In this document: positions 17,283 through 24,382 of the stretch, one piece after another
How the letters are laid out: every line of letters begins with the position of its first letter
How positions within the stretch are numbered: the stretch's first letter is position 1
NCBI GenBank assembly: GCA_964486725.1
Contig: CAZAOK010000046.1
Span: 1-28,527, forward strand
Source of the DNA: M55B154 sp964486725
Lineage (GTDB): Bacteria > Spirochaetota > UBA4802 > UB4802
Length of the DNA stretch: 28,527 bases
Direction of reading: 5' to 3'
Notes under the pieces: generated by a model
Told to the model about the DNA's origin: nothing
What the model saw: the letters and a program-made list of their open reading frames with translations, nothing else
Databases searched by the model: none
Translations under genes and position numbers: made by a program

Positions 17283-18119
17283 ATGTATCACCGCTTATTG
17301 TTAATCTCAACCATAATTCTTCTTGTACCTTGTATATTATATGCCCAGGATACAGGCACACCGGAAGACCCGGGCACAGAAGAACCTGTCATGAACAAGC
17401 CCGAAACCATTCAGCCCGGAATTTTTTCTTTCGTTCCAGGTGAAAAAAAAGGGCCCGATGAGAAAAAATGGTTTTTCGATTTAACAGGAATGTATAACAG
17501 AAAAAAGGGTAACACCGACACACTCAACGAGAGCATATCTGCAGAGTTGGCATATGACAATAATGTAACCACGTTTGAACTGGGATTCAAGGGCTTTTAC
17601 GGTGAATCAAGCGGTATAAGGAATGAAAAGAACGGGCGTGGTGTCATAATGCTTGATCATTATATATTCCCACGAATCGAGCTGTTTATCTTTTCACTTT
17701 CAGAATATAATAAACCGGCACTACTTACGTATCGTAATAACAGTGGTGCTGGTGCCAAGTTTGTCTTTTTCAAAAATTATTTCTGGAAAGTTGATCTCAG
17801 TGGCGCCCCTGTCTACCAGTACGAAGATTACGAGGATTACGAAGACAGGAACCAAACCCATGAGCTACGATGGTCTATCCGATTCAGAATTAATATGACA
17901 CCTCTTGAGTGGCTCAAACTGAATGTTACCGCCTTTTATATACCAGAATGGAACAACCATGAAAACTACAGAACTGATTTCATCAGTTCAATGACCATAT
18001 ACGTGGCCAGGCATGTATCGATTAAGGCTGGATATATTCACGGATACAACACGGATGCCCTGCCGGGGACAAAAAAAACAGACCAGACAATATACACCCA
18101 GGCCGGCGTCCACCTGTAG
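17283..18119 (+). CDS. DUF481-like outer-membrane beta-barrel protein
   Basis: A 278-residue exported protein: signal peptide with cleavage likely after ILYA (residue 21), a Pro/Glu-rich spacer to about residue 60, then KKWFFDLTGMYNRKKGNTDT, which matches the opening strand and GNT turn of DUF481-type barrels. The rest is alternating amphipathic strands rich in Tyr, Phe and Asn, ending in YTQAGVHL. The function of DUF481 proteins is mostly unknown. It begins 12 nt after the HEAT/cyclase-like gene with GGGGGA upstream, so the two are co-transcribed. A run of three YED units is encoded by three 9-nt DNA repeats at 17820-17846. The stop faces the next gene's stop at three nt distance. Confidence 0.75.
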   Translation: MYHRLLLISTIILLVPCILYAQDTGTPEDPGTEEPVMNKPETIQPGIFSFVPGEKKGPDEKKWFFDLTGMYNRKKGNTDTLNESISAELAYDNNVTTFELGFKGFYGESSGIRNEKNGRGVIMLDHYIFPRIELFIFSLSEYNKPALLTYRNNSGAGAKFVFFKNYFWKVDLSGAPVYQYEDYEDYEDRNQTHELRWSIRFRINMTPLEWLKLNVTAFYIPEWNNHENYRTDFISSMTIYVARHVSIKAGYIHGYNTDALPGTKKTDQTIYTQAGVHL

Positions 18120-18122
18120 GTA

Positions 18123-19025
18123 TCACTCAACTTCTTCAATATCCACGAATCTCCTGGTCAGGTTTTTTTTATGTATGACCAGGTTGTATGAATGGGATAT
18201 GAAAAACGGGTCGTTTTTAAACTGCAGCAATGTATCGTAATGATAATACGCTGTTTCATAATCCTGTAACTTATAGGCACATTCAGCATAATAATAATGA
18301 TATTCCTTATTATACTCTTTTTCAGTATCAACCTGCTTCAGCTTAACAATAGCCCTGTAATAATTATCCTTTTTATAATAAATTTTCGCAATTCCAAGCA
18401 AGCCGTTTGAATACTTCGGATCTACAGACAGGGCTTCCCTGTAATACCTTTCTGCCAGTTTCAATTGATTTCGTTTAAAATACACATCACCTATTTTTAT
18501 CAATGCTTTCAATTCTTTTGGATTGACTGCAAATGCCTTTCTGAAATATTCAAGGGAAATACTGTCATCACCAGTTTCTCCATATAATTCTCCAAGTAAA
18601 AGATATACTTTCGCGTATTCCGGTACCAGCAATTGCGCTTTTTCCAGGTGTACCCTGGACCTGTCAAATTTCCGTAACCTCAGGTATGTTAATCCAATAT
18701 TATAATGATATGGATAAAACAAAGGAGCATGGGTAAGAGCATCCAAAAATACTTTTTCAGCTTTTTTATACTCAGTATTTAATATTAATTCTGCTCCTTC
18801 GTTATTTGCAGTGGCCACGGGAGAATCCCCGGTACAGAAAAGCACTTCCTGTTTGATATAAATTGTTTCGACAGCTTTTTTCGTTACCGTTTCTTCCCTG
18901 AGATATTTCAATGGTGGTAAATCAGGATTCAGATCCTGGCCACGCAGGGGGAATACAGGAAAAATTACTAACTGCAACAACAGGCTGCACAAAATAGTGA
19001 AAACATAAGAACTTTTCACCCTCAT
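18123..19025 (-). CDS. Exported TPR-repeat protein
   Basis: A 300-residue protein with an N-terminal signal segment (hydrophobic stretch about 7-25) followed by at least five tetratricopeptide repeats from about residue 77 on, recognised by units such as YYPYHYNIGLTYLRLRKFDR-like and LKLAERYYREALSVDPKYSN. TPR proteins are scaffolds for protein contacts; this one should act in the periplasm. I start at the ATG at 19025, which gives a clean signal peptide; the longer GTG start at 19061 would add twelve residues inside the upstream gene. Only one nt separates the upstream stop from this ATG (TAAAATG), so translation is coupled to the ABC ATPase. The partner proteins are unknown. Confidence 0.78.
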   Translation of the reverse strand: MRVKSSYVFTILCSLLLQLVIFPVFPLRGQDLNPDLPPLKYLREETVTKKAVETIYIKQEVLFCTGDSPVATANNEGAELILNTEYKKAEKVFLDALTHAPLFYPYHYNIGLTYLRLRKFDRSRVHLEKAQLLVPEYAKVYLLLGELYGETGDDSISLEYFRKAFAVNPKELKALIKIGDVYFKRNQLKLAERYYREALSVDPKYSNGLLGIAKIYYKKDNYYRAIVKLKQVDTEKEYNKEYHYYYAECAYKLQDYETAYYHYDTLLQFKNDPFFISHSYNLVIHKKNLTRRFVDIEEVE

Positions 19026-19026
19026 T

Positions 19027-20013
19027 TTAATACAGGTGACACGCAACACGGTTGTCACCACGTATTCTAAATTTCGGGTATTCGCTGGTACAAATCTCCA
19101 TGCGATGGGGACATCGTGGATGGAAATGACACCCAGTGGGTGGATTTTCAGGAGAGGGTATTTCTCCCCTGATAACTGAAAACCCGTGTTTAACCGGTTT
19201 TGCGTCTGGAACTGAATTCAGCAGGCTTCGTGTGTAAGGGTGCAGTGGTTCTGCGAATAATCCCTCCCTGGAACTTTCTTCCACGATTCTACCAAGGTAC
19301 ATAACCACAATCCTGTCACTGATATGCTTCACAACTGCCAGGTCATGTGCCACGAAAACATAGGTAAGTTCAAGTTTTTCCTGCAGCTCTTTTAAAAGGT
19401 TCAATATCTGACCCTGTATTGAGACATCAAGTGCAGAGACCGGTTCATCAAGCACAAGTAATGAAGGATTTAACGCCAGTGCCCTGGCAATCCCGATTCG
19501 TTGTCGCTGTCCACCGCTAAATTCATGGGGAAACCTGTCTTCATGTTCAGGTTGCAAGCCTACCATATCAAGAAGAGATGCCATTGATTCCCGTATCTGG
19601 ATCCTTGAAACACCATTACCATGCACCCTGAGTGGCTCGCTAATAATCTTGCCAACCTTCATTCTCGGATTTAACGAGCTGAATGGATCCTGGAACACAA
19701 TCTGCATATTTCTTCGAAAATTTCTCAGCGCTTCTTTTCCAAGAGAATGTACAGGGGTTCCCTGAATAAATACTTCCCCACTGTCAGGTTCGATGAGTCG
19801 TAACATGGATCGTATCGCGGTAGTTTTTCCACTCCCACTCTCACCAACCACACCGAGAGTTTTCCCACAGGCAACAGTAAAACTCACATCATCCACTGCC
19901 TTGACCAATATGGGTTTCTTACCAATCCCGCGTTTTCTCGGGGTAAAATATTTCTTTAAATTTCTTACATCTAACATTATACTATTCATAACAGGCTGCA
20001 AATTCCTTGACAT
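19027..20013 (-). CDS. Oligopeptide/dipeptide-type ABC transporter ATPase (OppF/DppF family), orphan
   Basis: A 328-residue ABC ATPase that would energise peptide or nickel uptake at the inner membrane. Walker A GESGSGKT is at 57-64, the Q-loop Gln108 in QIVFQDPFSSLNPRMKVG, the signature SGGQRQR at 166-172, Walker B LLVLDEP at 185-191 and the H-loop in VAHDLAVV. The C-terminal oligopeptide-type extension is present (IPSPENPPTGCHFHPRCP). Permeases, binding protein and the OppD partner are absent from the window, so it must join components encoded elsewhere. The start is uncertain: ATGs at codons 1, 9 and 13 are all possible, and the last gives the usual MLDVRNLKKYF beginning. A TPR gene follows at one nt. 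Confidence 0.9.
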   Translation of the reverse strand: MSRNLQPVMNSIMLDVRNLKKYFTPRKRGIGKKPILVKAVDDVSFTVACGKTLGVVGESGSGKTTAIRSMLRLIEPDSGEVFIQGTPVHSLGKEALRNFRRNMQIVFQDPFSSLNPRMKVGKIISEPLRVHGNGVSRIQIRESMASLLDMVGLQPEHEDRFPHEFSGGQRQRIGIARALALNPSLLVLDEPVSALDVSIQGQILNLLKELQEKLELTYVFVAHDLAVVKHISDRIVVMYLGRIVEESSREGLFAEPLHPYTRSLLNSVPDAKPVKHGFSVIRGEIPSPENPPTGCHFHPRCPHRMEICTSEYPKFRIRGDNRVACHLY

Positions 20014-20118
20014 CTTTTATTACCGGGTAAATTTGTATCCAACCCTTATTGATACATGATCTCATTGAGCCTTATTATTTTCAAGATAATTACATGTAGA
20101 ACACACGGAGAGCACTCC

Positions 20119-21165
20119 ATGAATGCACCTTCACTATTTTCAAAACAAATAACAGTTTGTATATTGCTTTGCACGGTTATGCTGTCTTCTGGATGCGCAT
20201 CAATATACCGACACATGAAACAAAAAATGGAGGACAATTACAGTGAAGGAGTAGAATTATATCAAAAAGGTAAATACCGTGAAGCTGAAAAGCGATTTGA
20301 AACCGCAATTTCCATTGATCCTGAACATCGCAAGGCAAGACGTCACCTGTTAATCACCAGGGAAGCTATGAAGAAGCGTGCGGAAAAATATTACGAAAAA
20401 GGAGTGTATTATAAGAACAGAATAGACTACGTGAACGCACTTAATAATTTCCTGATAGCCCGCGAGAAGGACCCCGGTTATAAAGATGTTTTAGAACAAA
20501 TCAGATCACTTCGCGCAACAGACCAGGTCCGAAGTGAATTTAACAAAATGCTTACCAGCGCCCGAAAACTGCATACGGAAAAGATGTACAGGGCATCATA
20601 TCATTACTGTGAGAAAGCGGAAAAATACGATCCTGACAGCATCGAACTCACTACCCTGAAGATACGTGTTGCACTAGCCCTTGATCAGAAATCCAGCAAA
20701 ATGACCGGAAAAGCAAAATATCATTATGACAAAAAAAGGTATACCCGGGCACTCAGGCTGGCAAAGCAGGCTTTAAAAATTAATCCATGGGACGCCAGGG
20801 CAAAAGAAGTAAAAATCAATGCCACAGAAAAACTCAAGTTAAGCAGGATGTATTCACAGGCTGAAAAATATTACAAGCGTCGTTCATATTTTACCGCATA
20901 CAAAATATTCAGAAAGATCGAGAGAAAAGAACCAGGATTCCTTGATACAGGCAATTATCTGAATATCATCAAAAACAGGCTTAAAAAAAATATTGATTCT
21001 TATTATCACAAGGGGATCAGGTATTACGAGAACAATCAATTCAAAGCGGCAATCGATCAATGGAACAAGGTTTTGCTCATCAAACCTGAACATGAAAAAG
21101 CAAGGGAATACAAGGAAAGGGCACTGGCAAAACTTGAAATACAGCGATCTCTTTCTGCAAATTAA
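20119..21165 (+). CDS. TPR-repeat lipoprotein
   Basis: A 348-residue predicted lipoprotein: signal segment ending in LSSGC with acylated Cys26 (Ser at -3 is slightly unusual). The mature part is a basic helical repeat protein with TPR-like units (EGVELYQKGKYREAEKRFET, KYHYDKKRYTRALRLAKQAL and KGIRYYENNQFKAAIDQWNK), at about 40-75, 205-240 and 305-340, with further degenerate copies between. I begin at the ATG at 20119, with GGAG eight nt upstream; an in-frame ATG at 20056 has no such site and would spoil the signal peptide. It is divergent from the ABC/TPR pair and convergent, with a 4-nt overlap, to the VWA gene. It is probably an envelope scaffold. Confidence 0.8.
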   Translation: MNAPSLFSKQITVCILLCTVMLSSGCASIYRHMKQKMEDNYSEGVELYQKGKYREAEKRFETAISIDPEHRKARRHLLITREAMKKRAEKYYEKGVYYKNRIDYVNALNNFLIAREKDPGYKDVLEQIRSLRATDQVRSEFNKMLTSARKLHTEKMYRASYHYCEKAEKYDPDSIELTTLKIRVALALDQKSSKMTGKAKYHYDKKRYTRALRLAKQALKINPWDARAKEVKINATEKLKLSRMYSQAEKYYKRRSYFTAYKIFRKIERKEPGFLDTGNYLNIIKNRLKKNIDSYYHKGIRYYENNQFKAAIDQWNKVLLIKPEHEKAREYKERALAKLEIQRSLSAN

Positions 21166-22349
21166 TTGTAAACCTTACTCTTTCCCGTTACAAGATGTTT
21201 AACCCCGTCATCGAGACCTTCCAGTGTCAATTCAAACATTGGAAATATTTCCTTTATCATACGGGTAGTCTGGATATAGTCCCATGACCTGGCAGGCAAC
21301 GGGTTCAGCCATATTGAATCCTTGAAGGTATCACGCACCTTCTGCAGCCATGCTAATCCTGGAATATCGTTGTGATACCAGTAATCTATAGCGCCATTTA
21401 CCCAGGTTAGTTCCGAAGGGGCCATTTCCGCGTCCCCCACGATAACCAGTTTATAATCCGGGTCAATAGTTCTCAACAAATCCATGGTTGACCTTGATTC
21501 ATTTCGGTCCATGTCTGTCCAGAGATCCTGGTATATGCAGTTATGAAAATAATAATGTTTAAACTTGTTTATCTGGGATGATGCCGCAGAAAATAGTCTT
21601 TCCACCAGCCTTGCGTAGGGAGTCATTGAACCACCCACATCCATAAGAAGCACAAGTTTTGCCGCTTTTTTCTCTTTCTTCTTCCACACGAATTCGATCT
21701 CACCGGCATTTCTGCTTGTCGCATCAATAGTCTCTTCCACATCAAGTTTTTCTTCAGGACCTATAGGAAGGAGAGCGCGTAGATGTGAAAGGGCAACCCT
21801 CATTTGCCTGGTGTCCAGGATCACCTGGTTTGAATAATTCCTGAAAGTGCGTTTTTCAGCAATCTGCACAGCCCTCTTATGACGTGATACACCCTGGCCA
21901 ATGCGCACACCCGCGGGATTATATCCCCACGCCCCCTGGGTAGATCTTCCCCCGGTACCGATTGCCTTGTTTCCCCCAACATGCTCCTTGAAATGTCCCT
22001 GTTTCAACTGTTCTTCAAAATTTCTGATCACCTCGTCAAGATCAAGCTGCTCCAACTGCCGTTTCTCTTCCTCGCTGAGTTTCAGCTCCTCAACCTTCTT
22101 CAACCCTTCCAGTATCTGCTCAAGCATTTCGTCAGTGGTTTCAATATCTTTAAACGTATCAAGGAAGGCAAGGTCATACCTGTCAAAATATACCTCGTTT
22201 TTCACAAGAATAGCACGGGCAACGTGATAAAACTTCGTAAGACTGGTATCATTAAGGTTTGCCGCCAGGGCATAATGAAGGGTTAACCATTCGTGAAGAG
22301 AAACCGGCACCCCCCGGGCCTTCAGGTTGAAAAAAAAATTAATAAACAT
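21162..22349 (-). CDS. VWA-domain protein, CoxE-like, partner of MoxR
   Basis: A soluble 395-residue protein. Residues 1-130 are helical and charged, including an acidic Lys/Glu-rich stretch at 73-120. A Gly-rich linker (GGNKAIGTGGRSTQGAWG) follows, then a von Willebrand A domain from about 229: KLVLLMDVGGSM gives the MIDAS residues Asp237 and Ser241, with Gly239 where Ser is usual; VIVGDAEMAP holds a later MIDAS-type aspartate. This form is common in CoxE-like VWA proteins of unknown function. The start overlaps the moxR-like gene by 11 nt, so the two are translationally coupled. MoxR/VWA pairs act as chaperone-like systems for metal-cofactor insertion or envelope stability; the client here is unknown. 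Confidence 0.87.
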   Translation of the reverse strand: MFINFFFNLKARGVPVSLHEWLTLHYALAANLNDTSLTKFYHVARAILVKNEVYFDRYDLAFLDTFKDIETTDEMLEQILEGLKKVEELKLSEEEKRQLEQLDLDEVIRNFEEQLKQGHFKEHVGGNKAIGTGGRSTQGAWGYNPAGVRIGQGVSRHKRAVQIAEKRTFRNYSNQVILDTRQMRVALSHLRALLPIGPEEKLDVEETIDATSRNAGEIEFVWKKKEKKAAKLVLLMDVGGSMTPYARLVERLFSAASSQINKFKHYYFHNCIYQDLWTDMDRNESRSTMDLLRTIDPDYKLVIVGDAEMAPSELTWVNGAIDYWYHNDIPGLAWLQKVRDTFKDSIWLNPLPARSWDYIQTTRMIKEIFPMFELTLEGLDDGVKHLVTGKSKVYN

Positions 22350-23193
22350 CCCTTGTCCTCATGCTGGAATTATACGCATAATGATTCTTCCCCGAAGTTG
22401 ATATCAGGTCTACGTCTTCTTTCTTTTTGAGTAATGCACCCAGAAAGGGAATTTCTTTTTCGATGATCTTTGTAGACACACCACCAGCTATCAAAGCCTG
22501 AATCCAGTCAATAAGTTCACTTGTTGATGGTTTTTTTCTTAACATATCAAACTGGCGAATCCAGTAAAATTTTTTCATGCATTCTTTCATCAGCTTTTTT
22601 TCAATATCCGGGAAATGGACCCTGATAATGTCTTCCATCAATTCTTCTTCAGGAAATTCTATAAAGTGAAATACACAACGGCGTAAAAATGGATCTGGAA
22701 GCTCTTTTTCGCTGTTAGAAGATATTACCACGATAGGGCGCTGCTTCGCCCGTATGGTTTCATGTGTCTCCGGTATATAAAATTCCATCACGTCCAGCTC
22801 ATGTAAAAGGTCATTTGGAAACTCTATGTCAGCCTTATCAATTTCATCGATGAGAAGTACCACCTGTTTCTCAGAGGCAAACGCTTCACCAAGTTTTCCA
22901 AGCTTAATATATTTTTTAATATCGGATATATCACCCTCGCCAAACCTGGCATCATTTAAACGCTGCACAGTGTCATACACATACAGTCCCTCCTGTGCCT
23001 TGGTTGTTGATTTAATATTCCAGACCATTAATTCCATTCCAAGTCCCTGCGCGATTGAATGTGCCAGCAGTGTTTTTCCTGTTCCAGGTTCCCCCTTAAC
23101 AAGTAAAGGCCTGCCAAGGGCTATTGCCACGTTTACATTATCCTTAAGCTCCGGTGAAAGCACATAATCACTTGTTCCCTTGAAGTAATCCAT
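22339..23193 (-). CDS. MoxR-family AAA+ ATPase
   Basis: A cytoplasmic 284-residue AAA+ ATPase of the MoxR type. Walker A GEPGTGKT lies at 34-41, Walker B LLIDEID at 113-119, sensor 1 in VVISSNSEKELPDPFLRRC (Asn160), with the arginine pair at 171-172 as the likely finger. The family works as a chaperone together with VWA proteins. The VWA gene follows with an 11-nt overlap. The ATG is preceded by GAGGGATCAGGAT, a usable ribosome-binding site. The region 23194-23313 upstream is A/T-rich and carries TTTTTAATTACATGAT at 23215-23230, a sequence repeated at 27781-27796. Confidence 0.93.
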   Translation of the reverse strand: MDYFKGTSDYVLSPELKDNVNVAIALGRPLLVKGEPGTGKTLLAHSIAQGLGMELMVWNIKSTTKAQEGLYVYDTVQRLNDARFGEGDISDIKKYIKLGKLGEAFASEKQVVLLIDEIDKADIEFPNDLLHELDVMEFYIPETHETIRAKQRPIVVISSNSEKELPDPFLRRCVFHFIEFPEEELMEDIIRVHFPDIEKKLMKECMKKFYWIRQFDMLRKKPSTSELIDWIQALIAGGVSTKIIEKEIPFLGALLKKKEDVDLISTSGKNHYAYNSSMRTRDVY

Positions 23194-23313
23194 ATCCTGA
23201 TCCCTCGTAAATTATTTTTAATTACATGATATTTTATTATAGTACCATGGGTCACAAAGTACCAAAAGTTTTCAATTATAATTTCTAAATACCCGTGGAT
23301 GAATGGGTATTAT

Positions 23314-23703
23314 TCAGGCAAACTTCACCAAAACTTTTCTGGTTCTTGGGCCGTCAAATTCGCAGAAATAAATGCCCTGCCATGTTCCCAGAACCAGCTT
23401 TCCGTTTTCAACAAGCAGCACCTCTGAACAGCCGATAATTGAAGACTTGATATGGGACGGGGAATTCCCCTCCATGTGCAAAAAGCGTACCGACTCCAGT
23501 TTCAAGTGGGCAAGACCTTTTAAAATATCTTTTTGGACAGTGGGATCCGCATTTTCATTAATAGTTATCCCGGCAGTTGTATGTGGTGTGTACACACAAC
23601 AAATCCCCTCACTTTTTTCCGAATCACTCACAAATTGCTGCACCTGGGATGAAATATCTACAAGTTCTTCCTTTGCACTGGTTGTCACGGTAAAAGAATA
23701 CAT
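23314..23703 (-). CDS. yjbQ: YjbQ-family (UPF0047) protein
   Basis: A 129-residue member of the YjbQ family, with the conserved core VYTPHTTAGITINENADP at 38-55 (His41) and EGNSPSHIKSSIIG at 78-91 (His84), ending with GTWQGIYFCEFDGPR. Some homologues have been shown to make thiamine phosphate from HMP-PP and HET-P at low efficiency; the true cellular role remains debated. The ATG is three nt after the stop of the upstream gene, whose end (GAGGG) supplies the ribosome-binding site, so translation is coupled. The partner is an uncharacterised helical protein, which does not clarify the role. Confidence 0.9.
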   Translation of the reverse strand: MYSFTVTTSAKEELVDISSQVQQFVSDSEKSEGICCVYTPHTTAGITINENADPTVQKDILKGLAHLKLESVRFLHMEGNSPSHIKSSIIGCSEVLLVENGKLVLGTWQGIYFCEFDGPRTRKVLVKFA

Positions 23704-23706
23704 AAC

Positions 23707-24189
23707 TCAACCCTCTGCGGAATCTTTCACAAGCAATTTTGACCTCTCATGACAGAGGTTCTCCATTTGCCGTAAATTATTGTTTATTTCTGTAAACCGA
23801 TCTATAATATGCATATCCGTTTCAGCACAGGAAAGTTTCTGTATTGTTGCCTCACACCTGTTGATAATTTTTTCAACCCTTGAGTCAATATCCTCAAGCT
23901 TTTCCTCATCAACCTGTGTAATCCTTTCCCGAAGATATGCCGGTACATATATGCGGTCTCTTTCCTCGATCTGAGTAATCATCCGGTCAATTCTATTTTT
24001 CAGGGTAAGGATCTCGGAGATCAGCTTTTCCTTACCATGATCTTTCGCATTTGAAAGACATTTATCCACCTCCTCACGCATAATTCGAACCTGTTTGCCA
24101 ATCCTTGTACGAATCATCTTTTCAGCATCCTGAAGAGGATACGCATTATATCCTTCAAAATCTTTATATAATTTTAATTGTGCTGGCAT
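23707..24189 (-). CDS. Uncharacterised helical protein coupled to yjbQ
   Basis: I do not recognise this 160-residue protein. It is soluble, without signal or membrane segment, and strongly charged. After an N-terminal stretch with MPAQLKLYKDFEGYNAYP it is almost entirely helical with heptad-like Leu/Ile spacing (LISEILTLKNRIDRMITQIE near 55-75, LEDIDSRVEKIINRCEATIQ near 100-120), so a coiled coil or helical bundle is likely. I use the ATG at 24189, because GGAGAAG lies just before it; an in-frame ATG nine codons earlier (24216) lacks one. The yjbQ start is three nt after its stop. Confidence 0.7.
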   Translation of the reverse strand: MPAQLKLYKDFEGYNAYPLQDAEKMIRTRIGKQVRIMREEVDKCLSNAKDHGKEKLISEILTLKNRIDRMITQIEERDRIYVPAYLRERITQVDEEKLEDIDSRVEKIINRCEATIQKLSCAETDMHIIDRFTEINNNLRQMENLCHERSKLLVKDSAEG

Positions 24190-24243
24190 TTTCTTCTCCA
24201 AAGATATAAATTGCATGATACAAACAGTATTTCATCTGCTAAT

Positions 24244-24272
24244 AATATAATTGTTACAATACTATATTGCAA
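24244..24272 (-). promoter_or_regulatory. Promoter candidate with paired dyads before the helical protein/yjbQ operon
   Basis: On the minus strand TTGCAA (24272-24267), 17-nt spacer, TATATT (24249-24244). The palindrome TATTGCAATA (24265-24274) covers the -35 box and ATTGTTACAAT (24250-24260) lies in the spacer next to the -10. Two small dyads over one promoter suggest a regulator site, although the region is very A/T-rich, where such dyads arise easily. Confidence 0.35.
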
Positions 24273-24311
24273 TAAAATTAATGCAAACCAAAGTATGACC
24301 ATACATTGTCA

Positions 24312-24341
24312 TTGACATATTACCATGAATATCAGTACTTT
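24312..24341 (+). promoter_or_regulatory. Weak promoter candidate for the large helical gene
   Basis: A perfect TTGACA (24312-24317) stands 66 nt before the ATG at 24383. The best -10 at an acceptable distance is TACTTT (24336-24341, 18-nt spacer); better boxes such as TATGAT (24343) are too far away. The -35 match is therefore the main support. Confidence 0.3.
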
Positions 24342-24382
24342 TTATGATATACTATACTCACTGTAAATAGTGGAATCCTGTA

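Noticed and set aside
17820..17846. Phase-variation repeat in the DUF481-like gene
   Set aside because: The three imperfect nine-nt copies change length in multiples of three, so slippage would not switch the frame; three copies are also too few.
19026..19061. Upstream GTG start for the exported TPR protein
   Set aside because: It would add twelve residues within the ABC ATPase gene and displace a well-formed signal peptide that starts at 19025.
23288..23311. Terminator after yjbQ (AATACCC / GGGTATT hairpin)
   Set aside because: The stem is only seven bp with a ten-nt loop and no good T-run follows on the minus strand.
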